Position numbers and translations under genes: made by a program. From positions 1 through 9,220 of the forward strand of contig SKGY01000095.1 in NCBI GenBank assembly GCA_007117235.1: 9,220 nt of DNA. Direction: 5' to 3'. Below are positions 1 to 6,312 of this stretch, in pieces. Under the pieces are notes generated by a model. It did not search any database. It saw only the letters and a program-made list of their open reading frames with translations, and was not told where the DNA came from. The number at the start of each line of letters is the position of its first letter. The first letter of the stretch is position 1. Source of the DNA: Balneolaceae bacterium (GTDB taxonomy: Bacteria > Bacteroidota > Rhodothermia > Balneolales > Balneolaceae).

Positions 1-636
1 GTGTCAACCGCTAAAAAGGCTTTAAAAGGCACTTCAATCAATGTGGCGAGTGTTGCAACAGCATTTCCAAGCGGAATGGCTCAGATGCATATTAAACTTG
101 ATGACACCAAATTTGCCGTTGATAGCGGGGCCGATGAAATTGACATGGTGATCTCACGGGGAGAATTTTTGAAAGGAAACTACAACTTCATATTTGATGA
201 GATTGCTCAAATAAAAGAGGCCTGCGGTGACGCTCATCTGAAAGTTATTCTGGAAACCGGCGAATTAGAGACCTATGAAAACGTAAGGAAAGCGAGCGAT
301 ATCGCAATGTATGCTGGTGCGGATTTCATTAAGACCTCCACAGGGAAGATATCACCCGCAGCCACACAACCTGTCACGCTTGTGATGCTTGAGGCAATTC
401 GAGATTTTTATCGCGACACGGGCATTATGGTTGGAATGAAACCTGCCGGCGGAATCCGAAAATCAAAGGAAGCGCTTCAGTATCTTGTGCTTGTAAAAGA
501 GACACTCGGCGCTGCGTGGCTAACACCTGAATGGTTCAGGTTTGGTGCGAGCTCTCTTACAAATGATCTGTTGATGCAGATCGTGAAACAAGAGACGGGC
601 GTATACCAGAGCCATGACTATTTTTCTGAAGATTAG
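1..636 (+). CDS. deoC: Deoxyribose-phosphate aldolase (DERA type), 5'-truncated by the window edge
   Basis: Class I aldolase that cleaves 2-deoxy-D-ribose 5-phosphate to glyceraldehyde 3-phosphate and acetaldehyde in cytosolic deoxynucleoside breakdown. Counting from the first codon, the Schiff-base lysine is K111 in ADFIKTSTGK, the second active-site lysine is K147 in KPAGGIR, and the proton-relay aspartate is D48 in DEIDMV. The phosphate-site segment FRFGASSL lies at 180-187. The C-terminus (GASSL.ND...TG.Y) resembles the longer, eukaryote-like DERA class more than short E. coli DeoC. The GTG at base 1 is probably an internal valine: the fold needs roughly another 80-110 N-terminal residues, which lie outside the window. 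The gene is followed by an aldehyde dehydrogenase that could oxidise its acetaldehyde product. The family call is very sure; the true start is not visible. Confidence 0.95.
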   Translation: MSTAKKALKGTSINVASVATAFPSGMAQMHIKLDDTKFAVDSGADEIDMVISRGEFLKGNYNFIFDEIAQIKEACGDAHLKVILETGELETYENVRKASDIAMYAGADFIKTSTGKISPAATQPVTLVMLEAIRDFYRDTGIMVGMKPAGGIRKSKEALQYLVLVKETLGAAWLTPEWFRFGASSLTNDLLMQIVKQETGVYQSHDYFSED

Positions 637-733
637 TAGCATTTAGATAACTGCTGTACAACAGATTTCGCTTGTTGTCTAGAAATTATATAAGTATCAG
701 TCGTACACATTTTCAATATATATCCATCACACG

Positions 734-2266
734 ATGTCTGAACAAATCAAAGAAACAAAGACCGAATCAGCAACAAACGGTGCGCAGAAACCAACCTCTC
801 CAAACTCAGATCTGAAACTGGATTTTGCATCATTCTGGGAGTACAGTACTGCGCCTGAAAGTGGCGACTTTTTCGACCTGAAAGAGTCTTATGATCATTT
901 CATTGGCGGTAAATTCGTAAAGCCCGTAAAAGGTCGCTATATGAAAACCATCAATCCCTCAAACGAAGAGGTGATCGCAGAGTTTGCCGAAGGTACATCA
1001 GAAGATGTTGATTCAGCTGTTAAGGCCGCCCGCAAAGCTTATGACAAAGAGTGGAGTAAGCTTTCCGGTAAAGAGCGTGGAAAGTATATCTACAGACTTG
1101 CAAGAATGATTCAGGGGCGTTCTCGCGAATTGGCTATTGTTGAGTCGATGGATGGCGGTAAGCCCATCAGAGAGTCACGCGATGTTGATATTCCCCTTGC
1201 AGCAGCTTATTTCTTTTACTACGCAGGCTGGGCTGACAAACTTGATTACGCATTTCCGGGTAGGGAAGCTAAACCACTCGGAGTTTGTGGGCAGATTATT
1301 CCTTGGAACTTCCCTCTGCTGATGCTCTCATGGAAGATTGCACCCGCACTCGCAGCCGGTAACACTGTTGTACTAAAACCCGCTGAAGCCACTCCCCTTA
1401 CAGCGCTCATTTTTGCTGAGATATGTCAGGATGCAGGTTTACCCGATGGCGTTGTGAATATCGTTACAGGAGCGGGTCAGACCGGTGCAGAGATTGTGAA
1501 TCACCCCGATGTAAATAAGATTGCATTTACCGGCTCTACAAAGGTTGGAAAGATCATTCAGAAATCACTGGCGGGTACGGATAAGAAATTTACGCTCGAA
1601 CTCGGGGGTAAAGGCGCAAACATTGTATTTGAAGATGCTCCCATCGATCAAACCGTAGATGGAATTATTAACGCCATATTCTTTAATCAGGGTCATGTGT
1701 GCTGTGCAGGTTCCAGGCTGTTAGTACAGGAAGGAATTGCTGACAGACTGATCCAAAAGCTGAAGGATCGCATGGAGACACTGATTGTTGGTGATCCGCT
1801 TGATAAAAACACAGATGTTGGTGCGATAAACTCCAAGATGCAGTTTGATAAAATTAATGAGTACATCGAGATAGGTAAAAATGAAGGTGCAACGATTCAC
1901 CAGAGCAGTTGTAATCTGCCCGACAGTGGATTTTTCTGCAGACCTACCCTTTTCATGGATGTGGCTCAAAGCAACCGCATTGTTCAGGAAGAAATCTTTG
2001 GTCCGGTTTTAACCATTCAGACATTCAGAACTCCTGACGAAGCAGTTCAGAAAGCGAATAATACGCAGTATGGGCTTTCAGGCGGGGTCTGGACAGATAA
2101 AGGGTCAAAGATATTTAAGATTGGCAGCCAGATTCGATCAGGCGTCATTTGGTCAAACACATTTAACAAGTTCGATCCCACCTCTCCTTTCGGAGGTTAC
2201 AAGGAGAGCGGTGTTGGAAGAGAAGGCGGTTTACATGGATTATATCCATACGTAAAGCTGAAATAA
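734..2266 (+). CDS. Aldehyde dehydrogenase, catalytic; resembles the N-terminal domain of ALDH16
   Basis: A 510-residue NAD(P)+-dependent aldehyde dehydrogenase with a complete catalytic set: oxyanion-hole N192 in IPWNFP, cofactor-binding K215 in [10 protein letters not shown], the FTGSTKVG loop at 265-272, general base E289 in LELGGK, nucleophile C323 in GHVCCAG, and E420 in EEIFGPV. Residues 1-30 are a polar, low-complexity extension. Residues 34-43 ([10 protein letters not shown]) resemble the Y-G-P-x-P-E-S element I recall at the start of ALDH16 proteins, and the end (FGGYKESG...GLYPYVK) also fits that family. The ATG at 734 has no clear Shine-Dalgarno, as is usual in Bacteroidota. It lies 97 bases after deoC and 35 bases before a second ALDH-like gene. 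Acetaldehyde from DeoC is the likely substrate, but this is inferred from context. The ALDH call is certain; the ALDH16 assignment is from memory of the family and is strong but unsearched. Confidence 0.95.
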   Translation: MSEQIKETKTESATNGAQKPTSPNSDLKLDFASFWEYSTAPESGDFFDLKESYDHFIGGKFVKPVKGRYMKTINPSNEEVIAEFAEGTSEDVDSAVKAARKAYDKEWSKLSGKERGKYIYRLARMIQGRSRELAIVESMDGGKPIRESRDVDIPLAAAYFFYYAGWADKLDYAFPGREAKPLGVCGQIIPWNFPLLMLSWKIAPALAAGNTVVLKPAEATPLTALIFAEICQDAGLPDGVVNIVTGAGQTGAEIVNHPDVNKIAFTGSTKVGKIIQKSLAGTDKKFTLELGGKGANIVFEDAPIDQTVDGIINAIFFNQGHVCCAGSRLLVQEGIADRLIQKLKDRMETLIVGDPLDKNTDVGAINSKMQFDKINEYIEIGKNEGATIHQSSCNLPDSGFFCRPTLFMDVAQSNRIVQEEIFGPVLTIQTFRTPDEAVQKANNTQYGLSGGVWTDKGSKIFKIGSQIRSGVIWSNTFNKFDPTSPFGGYKESGVGREGGLHGLYPYVKLK

Positions 2267-2301
2267 TCGCAACTCTTCTAAAAAATTAAATAGCATAAAT
2301 C

Positions 2302-3165
2302 ATGTCAGACAGAATTAAGGTTTTAAAGACTTACAAAACATACGTAGACGGCAAGTTTCCACGCAGTGAATCTGACCGAACGTATAAAATCACAGACAGC
2401 AAGGGTAAAACAATCGCCAATGCGTGCAGATGTACACGAAAAGATGTGAGAAATGCTGTGGTGCCTGCTCGAGCTGCTTTTTCGGGCTGGAGTTCACGTT
2501 CGGCTTATAATCGCGGACAGGTTCTTTATCGAATAGCAGAGATGCTGGAAGGCAGAAAAGAGCAGTTTGTCGAAGAGTTGATGCTTACTGACGTAAAAAA
2601 ATCAGATGCAGAAAATGAGGTGCAACTTTCGATTGACAGACTGATCTACTTTGCGGGCTGGACCGACAAATACCCACAGGTTTTTGGTACTGTAAATCCT
2701 GTTGCAAGTGCCCATTTCAATTTCAGCATGCCAGAGTCAACCGGCGTAGTTGGTATTATCGCACCCGATGAATCCCCCCTTTTGGCGCTTGTATCACTGG
2801 TTGCACCTGTTATAGCCGGGGGAAATAGCTGTGTTGTGCTGGCTTCTGAAGTAAATCCACTGCCTGCTGTTAGTTTTGGTGAAGTATTACACGCTTCAGA
2901 TGTACCGGGAGGCGCTGTTAATATACTAACAGGTTTCAGAGATGAGATGCTGGATCACCTTACAAGTCACATGGATGTGAACGCGGTATTCAACACAATC
3001 TTAGACCAAAATACTCGGAAACTTATTGATGAGAATGCATCTATAAGCATCAAGCGTGTAGAGCATTACGAAGCCAAAAACTGGAAAGATGATTCACACG
3101 AAAATCCATATTTAATTCTCAACTTTCAGGAGACCAAAACTACCTGGCATCCTATCGGAGTATAA
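2302..3165 (+). CDS. Non-catalytic ALDH-like protein; resembles the C-terminal domain of ALDH16
   Basis: A 287-residue protein with an aldehyde dehydrogenase N-terminal and coenzyme-binding fold that stops where the catalytic domain should begin. The usual IPWNFP is APDESP (154-159), so the oxyanion asparagine is absent. The usual LKPAE is LASEV (180-184), so the cofactor lysine is absent. There is no ELGG glutamate and no active-site cysteine segment. After about residue 230 a short unrelated tail ends in KTTWHPIGV. The PDE.PLLA.VSL.AP segment and the T-K-x-x-W-x-P-x-G end match the second, cysteine-less domain of ALDH16 as I recall it. It has its own ATG, preceded by an in-frame TAA at 2296-2298, and is not in the frame of the upstream ALDH, so it is a separate gene and not a broken extension. 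It may be a structural or regulatory partner of the upstream enzyme (inference). The smooth ORF and conserved end argue against a pseudogene. Confidence 0.85.
   Translation: MSDRIKVLKTYKTYVDGKFPRSESDRTYKITDSKGKTIANACRCTRKDVRNAVVPARAAFSGWSSRSAYNRGQVLYRIAEMLEGRKEQFVEELMLTDVKKSDAENEVQLSIDRLIYFAGWTDKYPQVFGTVNPVASAHFNFSMPESTGVVGIIAPDESPLLALVSLVAPVIAGGNSCVVLASEVNPLPAVSFGEVLHASDVPGGAVNILTGFRDEMLDHLTSHMDVNAVFNTILDQNTRKLIDENASISIKRVEHYEAKNWKDDSHENPYLILNFQETKTTWHPIGV
3157..3160 (+). promoter_or_regulatory. Ribosome binding site deciding the start of the SPOR lipoprotein
   Basis: GGAG lies inside the last codons of the preceding ALDH-like gene, 8 bases before ATG 3169 and only 5 before TTG 3166. It favours the ATG. 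It is one of the few recognisable Shine-Dalgarno sequences in this window, which suits a downstream gene of an operon. Confidence 0.5.
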
Positions 3166-3168
3166 TTG

Positions 3169-3765
3169 ATGACAAGAATTTCACTAATCATACTATTTAT
3201 TTCACTTCTCGTTGTAAGCTGTGCTACTACGGAAGAGACCATAAAATCTGACACGGCCGATGCTCCAACAGCTGAGCCATATTTAACTATCACAGATGAA
3301 GTTATAGAGCAATTTGTTGTGGAAGAGTTGGATGAACTTCAGCTTCAGCTTCTTCAGACTCGAAGTTCGCTGTCTGATCAGTTTTCAAACCTTGAGCACG
3401 ACATGCCTGAATTATTTACGCGGGAAATTGTACGTGAAGAGCGGGAAATTGATGAGTACGCCGGTTACAGAGTGCAGATTCTTTCCACAAGAGATGTGGT
3501 TCACGCAGATACCACCCGGGACTCTTTTGTTGCATGGGCCGATACCAAAATTGATGGTTTCCAGCCTGAAGCATATGTCTTTTTTCGTCAACCCTACTAC
3601 CGGGTAAGGGCGGGAGATTTTCGGGATCGGGATAAAGCGATTGAATTTTCCCGCATTCTAAAAGAGTTCTACCCTGATGCGTGGGTTGTACATGACCGAA
3701 TTGAACCATTCAGGGTTCCGGCTGATACAGTACAAATCAAACTTTCAGATCCGGAAGATTCTTAG
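3169..3765 (+). CDS. Lipoprotein with C-terminal SPOR domain
   Basis: A 198-residue predicted lipoprotein. The signal peptide is a short basic start (MTR), a hydrophobic stretch at 4-16, and lipobox V-V-S-C with the lipidated cysteine at 18. An acidic, probably helical linker runs to about residue 95. A SPOR-like domain follows at about 99-175: YRVQI at 100-104, a central helix, YYRVRAGDF at 143-151, a helix with AIEFSRILKEF, and a closing strand DAWVV at 170-174. SPOR domains bind peptidoglycan denuded of stem peptides and often act at the septum. The protein is therefore expected in the envelope, tethered by its lipid. A TTG at 3166 could add one residue, but the ATG has the better ribosome-site spacing. 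It starts three bases after the ALDH-like gene and is probably co-transcribed with it, with no obvious functional link to deoxyribose breakdown. Its 3' end converges on ychF. The exact role is unknown. Confidence 0.82.
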   Translation: MTRISLIILFISLLVVSCATTEETIKSDTADAPTAEPYLTITDEVIEQFVVEELDELQLQLLQTRSSLSDQFSNLEHDMPELFTREIVREEREIDEYAGYRVQILSTRDVVHADTTRDSFVAWADTKIDGFQPEAYVFFRQPYYRVRAGDFRDRDKAIEFSRILKEFYPDAWVVHDRIEPFRVPADTVQIKLSDPEDS

Positions 3766-3786
3766 AATTAACAGACGCTGGCACTA

Positions 3787-4881
3787 TCAGACATTAAATC
3801 TGAAGAGCATTACGTCACCGTCATTTACAACGTACTCCTTTCCTTCCTGACGCATCTTACCGGCCTCTTTTGCTGCTTTTTCTGAGCCAAGACTAATGTA
3901 ATCATTGTAACCGATGGTTTCAGCGCGGATAAATCCTCGTTCAAAATCAGTATGGATAACACCTGCAGCACCCGGTGCTTTTGTACCACTCTTTATAGTC
4001 CATGCTCTCACCTCTTTTGGTCCGGCAGTGAAGTAGGTAATCAATCCAAGATTCTTGTAGGCAGCTTGAATAAGACGATCCAGGCCGGAATTCTCTAATC
4101 CCATTTCGGCGAGAAACATCTCCTTCTCTTCTTCTTCAAGTTCCGCAATTTCAGCTTCAATTTTGGCGCAGAACGTTACCACTTCATCGTCGAAAATGGC
4201 CGCTATTTTTTTAACGACTTCAACATACTCATTGCCACCTGAAACATCACTTTCTGAGACGTTGCATGCATAGAGTACAGGTTTCCCTGAAAGTAAAAAG
4301 AGATCTCTGTAGGCTAATTTCTCATCCGCGTCTGCTTCAAACGTACGGGCGGTGTTCCCTTCCTGAAGATGCTCCGCCAGTTTTGAAACAATCTCAAGCT
4401 GAGCTGTGAATTTTTTATCGCCGCTCTTCGACTGTTTTTTAAGATTCTCAACTCTCTTTTCAACTGACTCCAGATCTTTCAGAATAAGCTCATCCTCAAT
4501 AATGTGAATATCACGTTCTGGATCTACTGATCCTTCCACATGAATGATGTCATCGTCATCAAAACAGCGCACTACATGAACAATCAGATCAACTTCCCTG
4601 ATGTGGGATAGAAAAGCGTTACCCTTCCCTTTTCCCTCAGATGCTCCTTTAACCAGTCCTGCAATGTCAACAAACTCAATAGTTGCCGGCAGTGTCTGTT
4701 TAGGCTCAATCAGGTCTGCAAGTTTTTGAAGCCTGTTATCAGGTACGGGCACTAAGCCAACATTTGGATCAATAGTACAGAAAGGAAAATTTGCAGATTC
4801 AGCACCTGCGTTACTTAAAGCATTAAATAGCGTTGATTTACCAACATTAGGTAAACCAACAATTCCACATTTTAAACTCAT
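3787..4881 (-). CDS. ychF: Redox/ribosome-associated ATPase YchF (OLA1 family)
   Basis: A full-length (364-residue) TRAFAC-class P-loop protein of the YchF/OLA1 family, which binds ribosomes and prefers ATP over GTP. The Walker A/G1 motif GLPNVGKST is at 9-17, the G2-region segment FPFCTIDPN at 32-40, and G3 DIAGLV at 72-77. The usual G4 NKxD is NVSE at 207-210, the family signature that explains ATP preference. A helical segment at about 125-175 fits the coiled-coil insertion, and the C-terminal TGS domain covers about 280-364, beginning [14 protein letters not shown] and ending in VMLFRFNV. The start at ATG 4881 gives the canonical N-terminus and lacks a clear Shine-Dalgarno. It lies 15 bases after the metallophosphatase gene on the same strand and is the last gene of a nusB-led operon. 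It is cytosolic, with proposed roles in translation and stress response. The identification is certain. Confidence 0.97.
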   Translation of the reverse strand: MSLKCGIVGLPNVGKSTLFNALSNAGAESANFPFCTIDPNVGLVPVPDNRLQKLADLIEPKQTLPATIEFVDIAGLVKGASEGKGKGNAFLSHIREVDLIVHVVRCFDDDDIIHVEGSVDPERDIHIIEDELILKDLESVEKRVENLKKQSKSGDKKFTAQLEIVSKLAEHLQEGNTARTFEADADEKLAYRDLFLLSGKPVLYACNVSESDVSGGNEYVEVVKKIAAIFDDEVVTFCAKIEAEIAELEEEEKEMFLAEMGLENSGLDRLIQAAYKNLGLITYFTAGPKEVRAWTIKSGTKAPGAAGVIHTDFERGFIRAETIGYNDYISLGSEKAAKEAGKMRQEGKEYVVNDGDVMLFRFNV

Positions 4882-4896
4882 AAAGCGTTGTGATGA

Positions 4897-5559
4897 TTAG
4901 TCAATTGAGACTTGTTGAATAAATTCTGTTTCGGGTAGAAGTACCGCGGTTAATTTGCCATAACCAATTTTGTCGTACACACAGCCCGTGTCGATGCCTA
5001 TCATTTTGTTTTTACGTATGGGATAAGGTCTTGGGGTATGGCCAAAAATTATCGTTTTTTCCCAGGGTGTTTCGAATGCATTCAGGTGATCTCTTCCCCA
5101 GAGATAAAAGTGAATTGCATCTACGTCTGATTTACTCTCCTCTATTGTTTGTGAGGGTGGCACACCGGCATGTACAAAAAAGAAATTCTCCGTTTCATAA
5201 TAGAGAAGTGTCTTTTTAAAAAAGTCGATGTGAGTATTCGGAATTTTATTGATATCCATTCCGGCATCGTACGAATCGAGGGTGCTCTGTCCGCCGTTTA
5301 TAATCCAGTTGTTGAGGTTATTATCTTCAAGCGCTTTTAGCAGCATCTGCTCATGATTACCTCTCAGAAAGATACATTTTCTCTCTTCCTGCTTTTCGAT
5401 AAGAAAATCGACCACACCTTTTGAATCAGGACCACGATCAATATAATCACCGATAAAAATATGGAGAGCATCTTTGTGTGGTTCAAGTTTATCCCACAAA
5501 GATTTCATGGATTTCAAACATCCGTGAATATCTCCAATTGCAACTATTTTATTGCTCAT
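4897..5559 (-). CDS. PPP-family metallophosphatase (Ser/Thr phosphatase or Ap4A-hydrolase-like)
   Basis: A 220-residue cytosolic phosphoesterase with the complete PPP dinuclear-metal signature: GDIHG at 9-13, GDYIDRG at 37-43, GNHE at 67-70, HAG at 130-132 and GHTP at 173-176. The segments WGRD (154-157) and IDTGCVY (189-195) are also typical of small bacterial PPP enzymes such as phage lambda phosphatase, PphA/PrpA-like phosphatases and symmetrical diadenosine tetraphosphatases (ApaH). The length is that of the lambda/PphA-like group, shorter than ApaH. Sequence alone does not settle whether the substrate is phosphoserine/threonine, a dinucleoside polyphosphate or another phosphoester. Its ATG overlaps the nusB stop codon in an ATGA arrangement (5556-5559), which suggests translational coupling, and ychF follows 15 bases on. 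Family certain; substrate open. Confidence 0.9.
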   Translation of the reverse strand: MSNKIVAIGDIHGCLKSMKSLWDKLEPHKDALHIFIGDYIDRGPDSKGVVDFLIEKQEERKCIFLRGNHEQMLLKALEDNNLNNWIINGGQSTLDSYDAGMDINKIPNTHIDFFKKTLLYYETENFFFVHAGVPPSQTIEESKSDVDAIHFYLWGRDHLNAFETPWEKTIIFGHTPRPYPIRKNKMIGIDTGCVYDKIGYGKLTAVLLPETEFIQQVSID

Positions 5560-6020
5560 TCGCTAGCTGAGGTCTCAATCAGACCCCGTCCTTTTTTGTT
5601 GATTTTTCCCTCGTTCTTGAAATCAGTAAGAATCGCGTCTAAAATCCCATTTACAAAGTTTCCGCTTTTCCGGGTCGAGTAGCTTTTAGCAAGCTCAATC
5701 GCCTCATTAATGCTAACCTTGGTAGGAACATCATCAAAGTTCAGGAATTCAGATATGGCCATTCTTAGGACAAGCTTATCCATCATTGCCAGACGGTTGA
5801 TCTCCCAGTTGTTGATGTGTTTTTGAATGATTTCATCCAACACTAGTTTTTGATCAACTGTGCTAAGCAACAGCTTTTCGGCAAACTTGATTGAATCCGT
5901 ATCGTCTTTTAAGGTGTGCTTGATGATCAATTTTGTCACATCCTGAGTTGAATTTCCTCCAACTTCAACGGCGTATATCGATTTTAGCGCAGCTTCCCGT
6001 GCTGCTCTTCTGTTCTGCAT
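5556..6020 (-). CDS. nusB: Transcription antitermination factor NusB
   Basis: A 154-residue all-helical protein of the NusB family, which with NusE (ribosomal protein S10) binds boxA RNA and supports antitermination of rRNA operons. The arginine-rich start RRAAREAALKSIY (4-16) is the boxA-binding helix. The central segment W72-x3-R76 followed by DKLVLRMAISEFL (81-93) and the C-terminal blocks INEAIELAKSYS (104-115) and NFVNGILD (121-128) are diagnostic. A polar tail of about 20 residues follows. The length is normal for bacterial NusB, without the long N-terminal extension some Bacteroidota carry. The ATG at 6020 gives the expected start. It is the first gene of a leftward operon with the PPP phosphatase (4-base overlap) and ychF. 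No convincing promoter was found in the 113 bases between it and the divergent tRNA. Confidence 0.95.
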   Translation of the reverse strand: MQNRRAAREAALKSIYAVEVGGNSTQDVTKLIIKHTLKDDTDSIKFAEKLLLSTVDQKLVLDEIIQKHINNWEINRLAMMDKLVLRMAISEFLNFDDVPTKVSINEAIELAKSYSTRKSGNFVNGILDAILTDFKNEGKINKKGRGLIETSASE

Positions 6021-6094
6021 AAATTTCTACTTTATCAAAGAGAGTTAAAATACAAACCTTTGGGCTCAGCTGAAAGAAAGTTTCAACGATTTCC

Positions 6095-6127
6095 TTTGCA
6101 ATTAAAACCCACATCAATGTATATTTA
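6095..6127 (+). promoter_or_regulatory. Candidate Bacteroidota-type promoter for the tRNA-Val gene
   Basis: A TTTG at 6095-6098 lies 21 bases before TATATTTA at 6120-6127, which matches the Bacteroidota -7 consensus TAnnTTTG at all but the last base. The tRNA begins 7 bases after the -7 box, a distance expected if transcription starts at or just before the mature 5' end. This is motif matching by eye only. Confidence 0.45.
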
Positions 6128-6133
6128 TGTCTC

Positions 6134-6207
6134 GGGTTTATAGCTCAGTTGGTTAGAGCGCATCGTTGACATCGATGAGGTCGGCAGTTCGAATCTGCCT
6201 AAACCCA
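6134..6207 (+). tRNA. tRNA-Val (anticodon GAC)
   Basis: A complete 74-nt cloverleaf. The acceptor stem GGGTTTA (6134-6140) pairs with TAAACCC (6200-6206), and the discriminator is A6207. The D arm is GCTC (6143-6146) with GAGC (6156-6159). The anticodon stem CATCG/CGATG (6161-6165/6173-6177) is perfect, with loop TTGACAT giving anticodon GAC at 6168-6170. The T arm GGCAG/CTGCC (6183-6187/6195-6199) carries loop TTCGAAT. GAC reads the valine codons GUC and GUU. The 3' CCA is not encoded (the genome continues CAA), so a CCA-adding enzyme must supply it, as is common in Bacteroidota. It is a single tRNA gene, not part of a visible cluster. Confidence 0.96.
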
Positions 6208-6232
6208 CAATACTTTTCGGACTGCTATTTTT

Positions 6233-6264
6233 TTTGGCAATTCATCCACTTCTTCTTATTTCTG
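6233..6264 (+). promoter_or_regulatory. Candidate Bacteroidota-type promoter for dcp
   Basis: TTTG at 6233-6236 is separated by 20 bases from TATTTCTG at 6257-6264, one mismatch from TAnnTTTG. Initiation a few bases downstream would leave an untranslated leader of about 40 bases before ATG 6313. The TTTG sits in an eight-base T run that may also help end the tRNA transcript. Motif-level evidence only. Confidence 0.4.
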
Positions 6265-6312
6265 TTAGCATTAATCACTATTCAGCATATCCAACCAAAA
6301 GCTAATTTAATT

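Noticed and set aside
1..3. GTG at base 1 as the start of deoC
   Set aside because: The protein would lack a large N-terminal part of the barrel, and the codon fits an internal valine; the gene is cut by the window edge.
658..678. Weak inverted repeat ACAACA/TGTTGT between deoC and the ALDH gene, as a terminator or riboswitch
   Set aside because: Only six Watson-Crick pairs, AT-leaning, no T tract and no recognisable riboswitch core; likely chance.
3166..3168. TTG as start of the SPOR lipoprotein
   Set aside because: The next codon is ATG, with better spacing to the GGAG at 3157-3160.
3416..3709. Antisense reading frame opposite the SPOR lipoprotein gene
   Set aside because: Composition and lack of any recognisable motif mark it as a shadow of the real gene; the same holds for the other frames overlapping ALDH, ychF, phosphatase, nusB, dcp and kinase genes.
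3787..3803. Short inverted repeat TCAGA/TCTGA at the end of ychF as a shared terminator with the convergent lipoprotein gene
   Set aside because: A five-pair stem with no T tract on either strand is too weak to call.
6134..6207. tRNA-Val gene as an integration site of a mobile element
   Set aside because: No integrase, no repeat of the tRNA 3' end elsewhere in the window as far as I could see, and ordinary chromosomal genes on both sides.
6166..6312. A longer N-terminus for dcp starting at TTG 6166
   Set aside because: It begins inside the tRNA anticodon loop and would bury the lipoprotein signal peptide; ATG 6313 gives a proper signal sequence.
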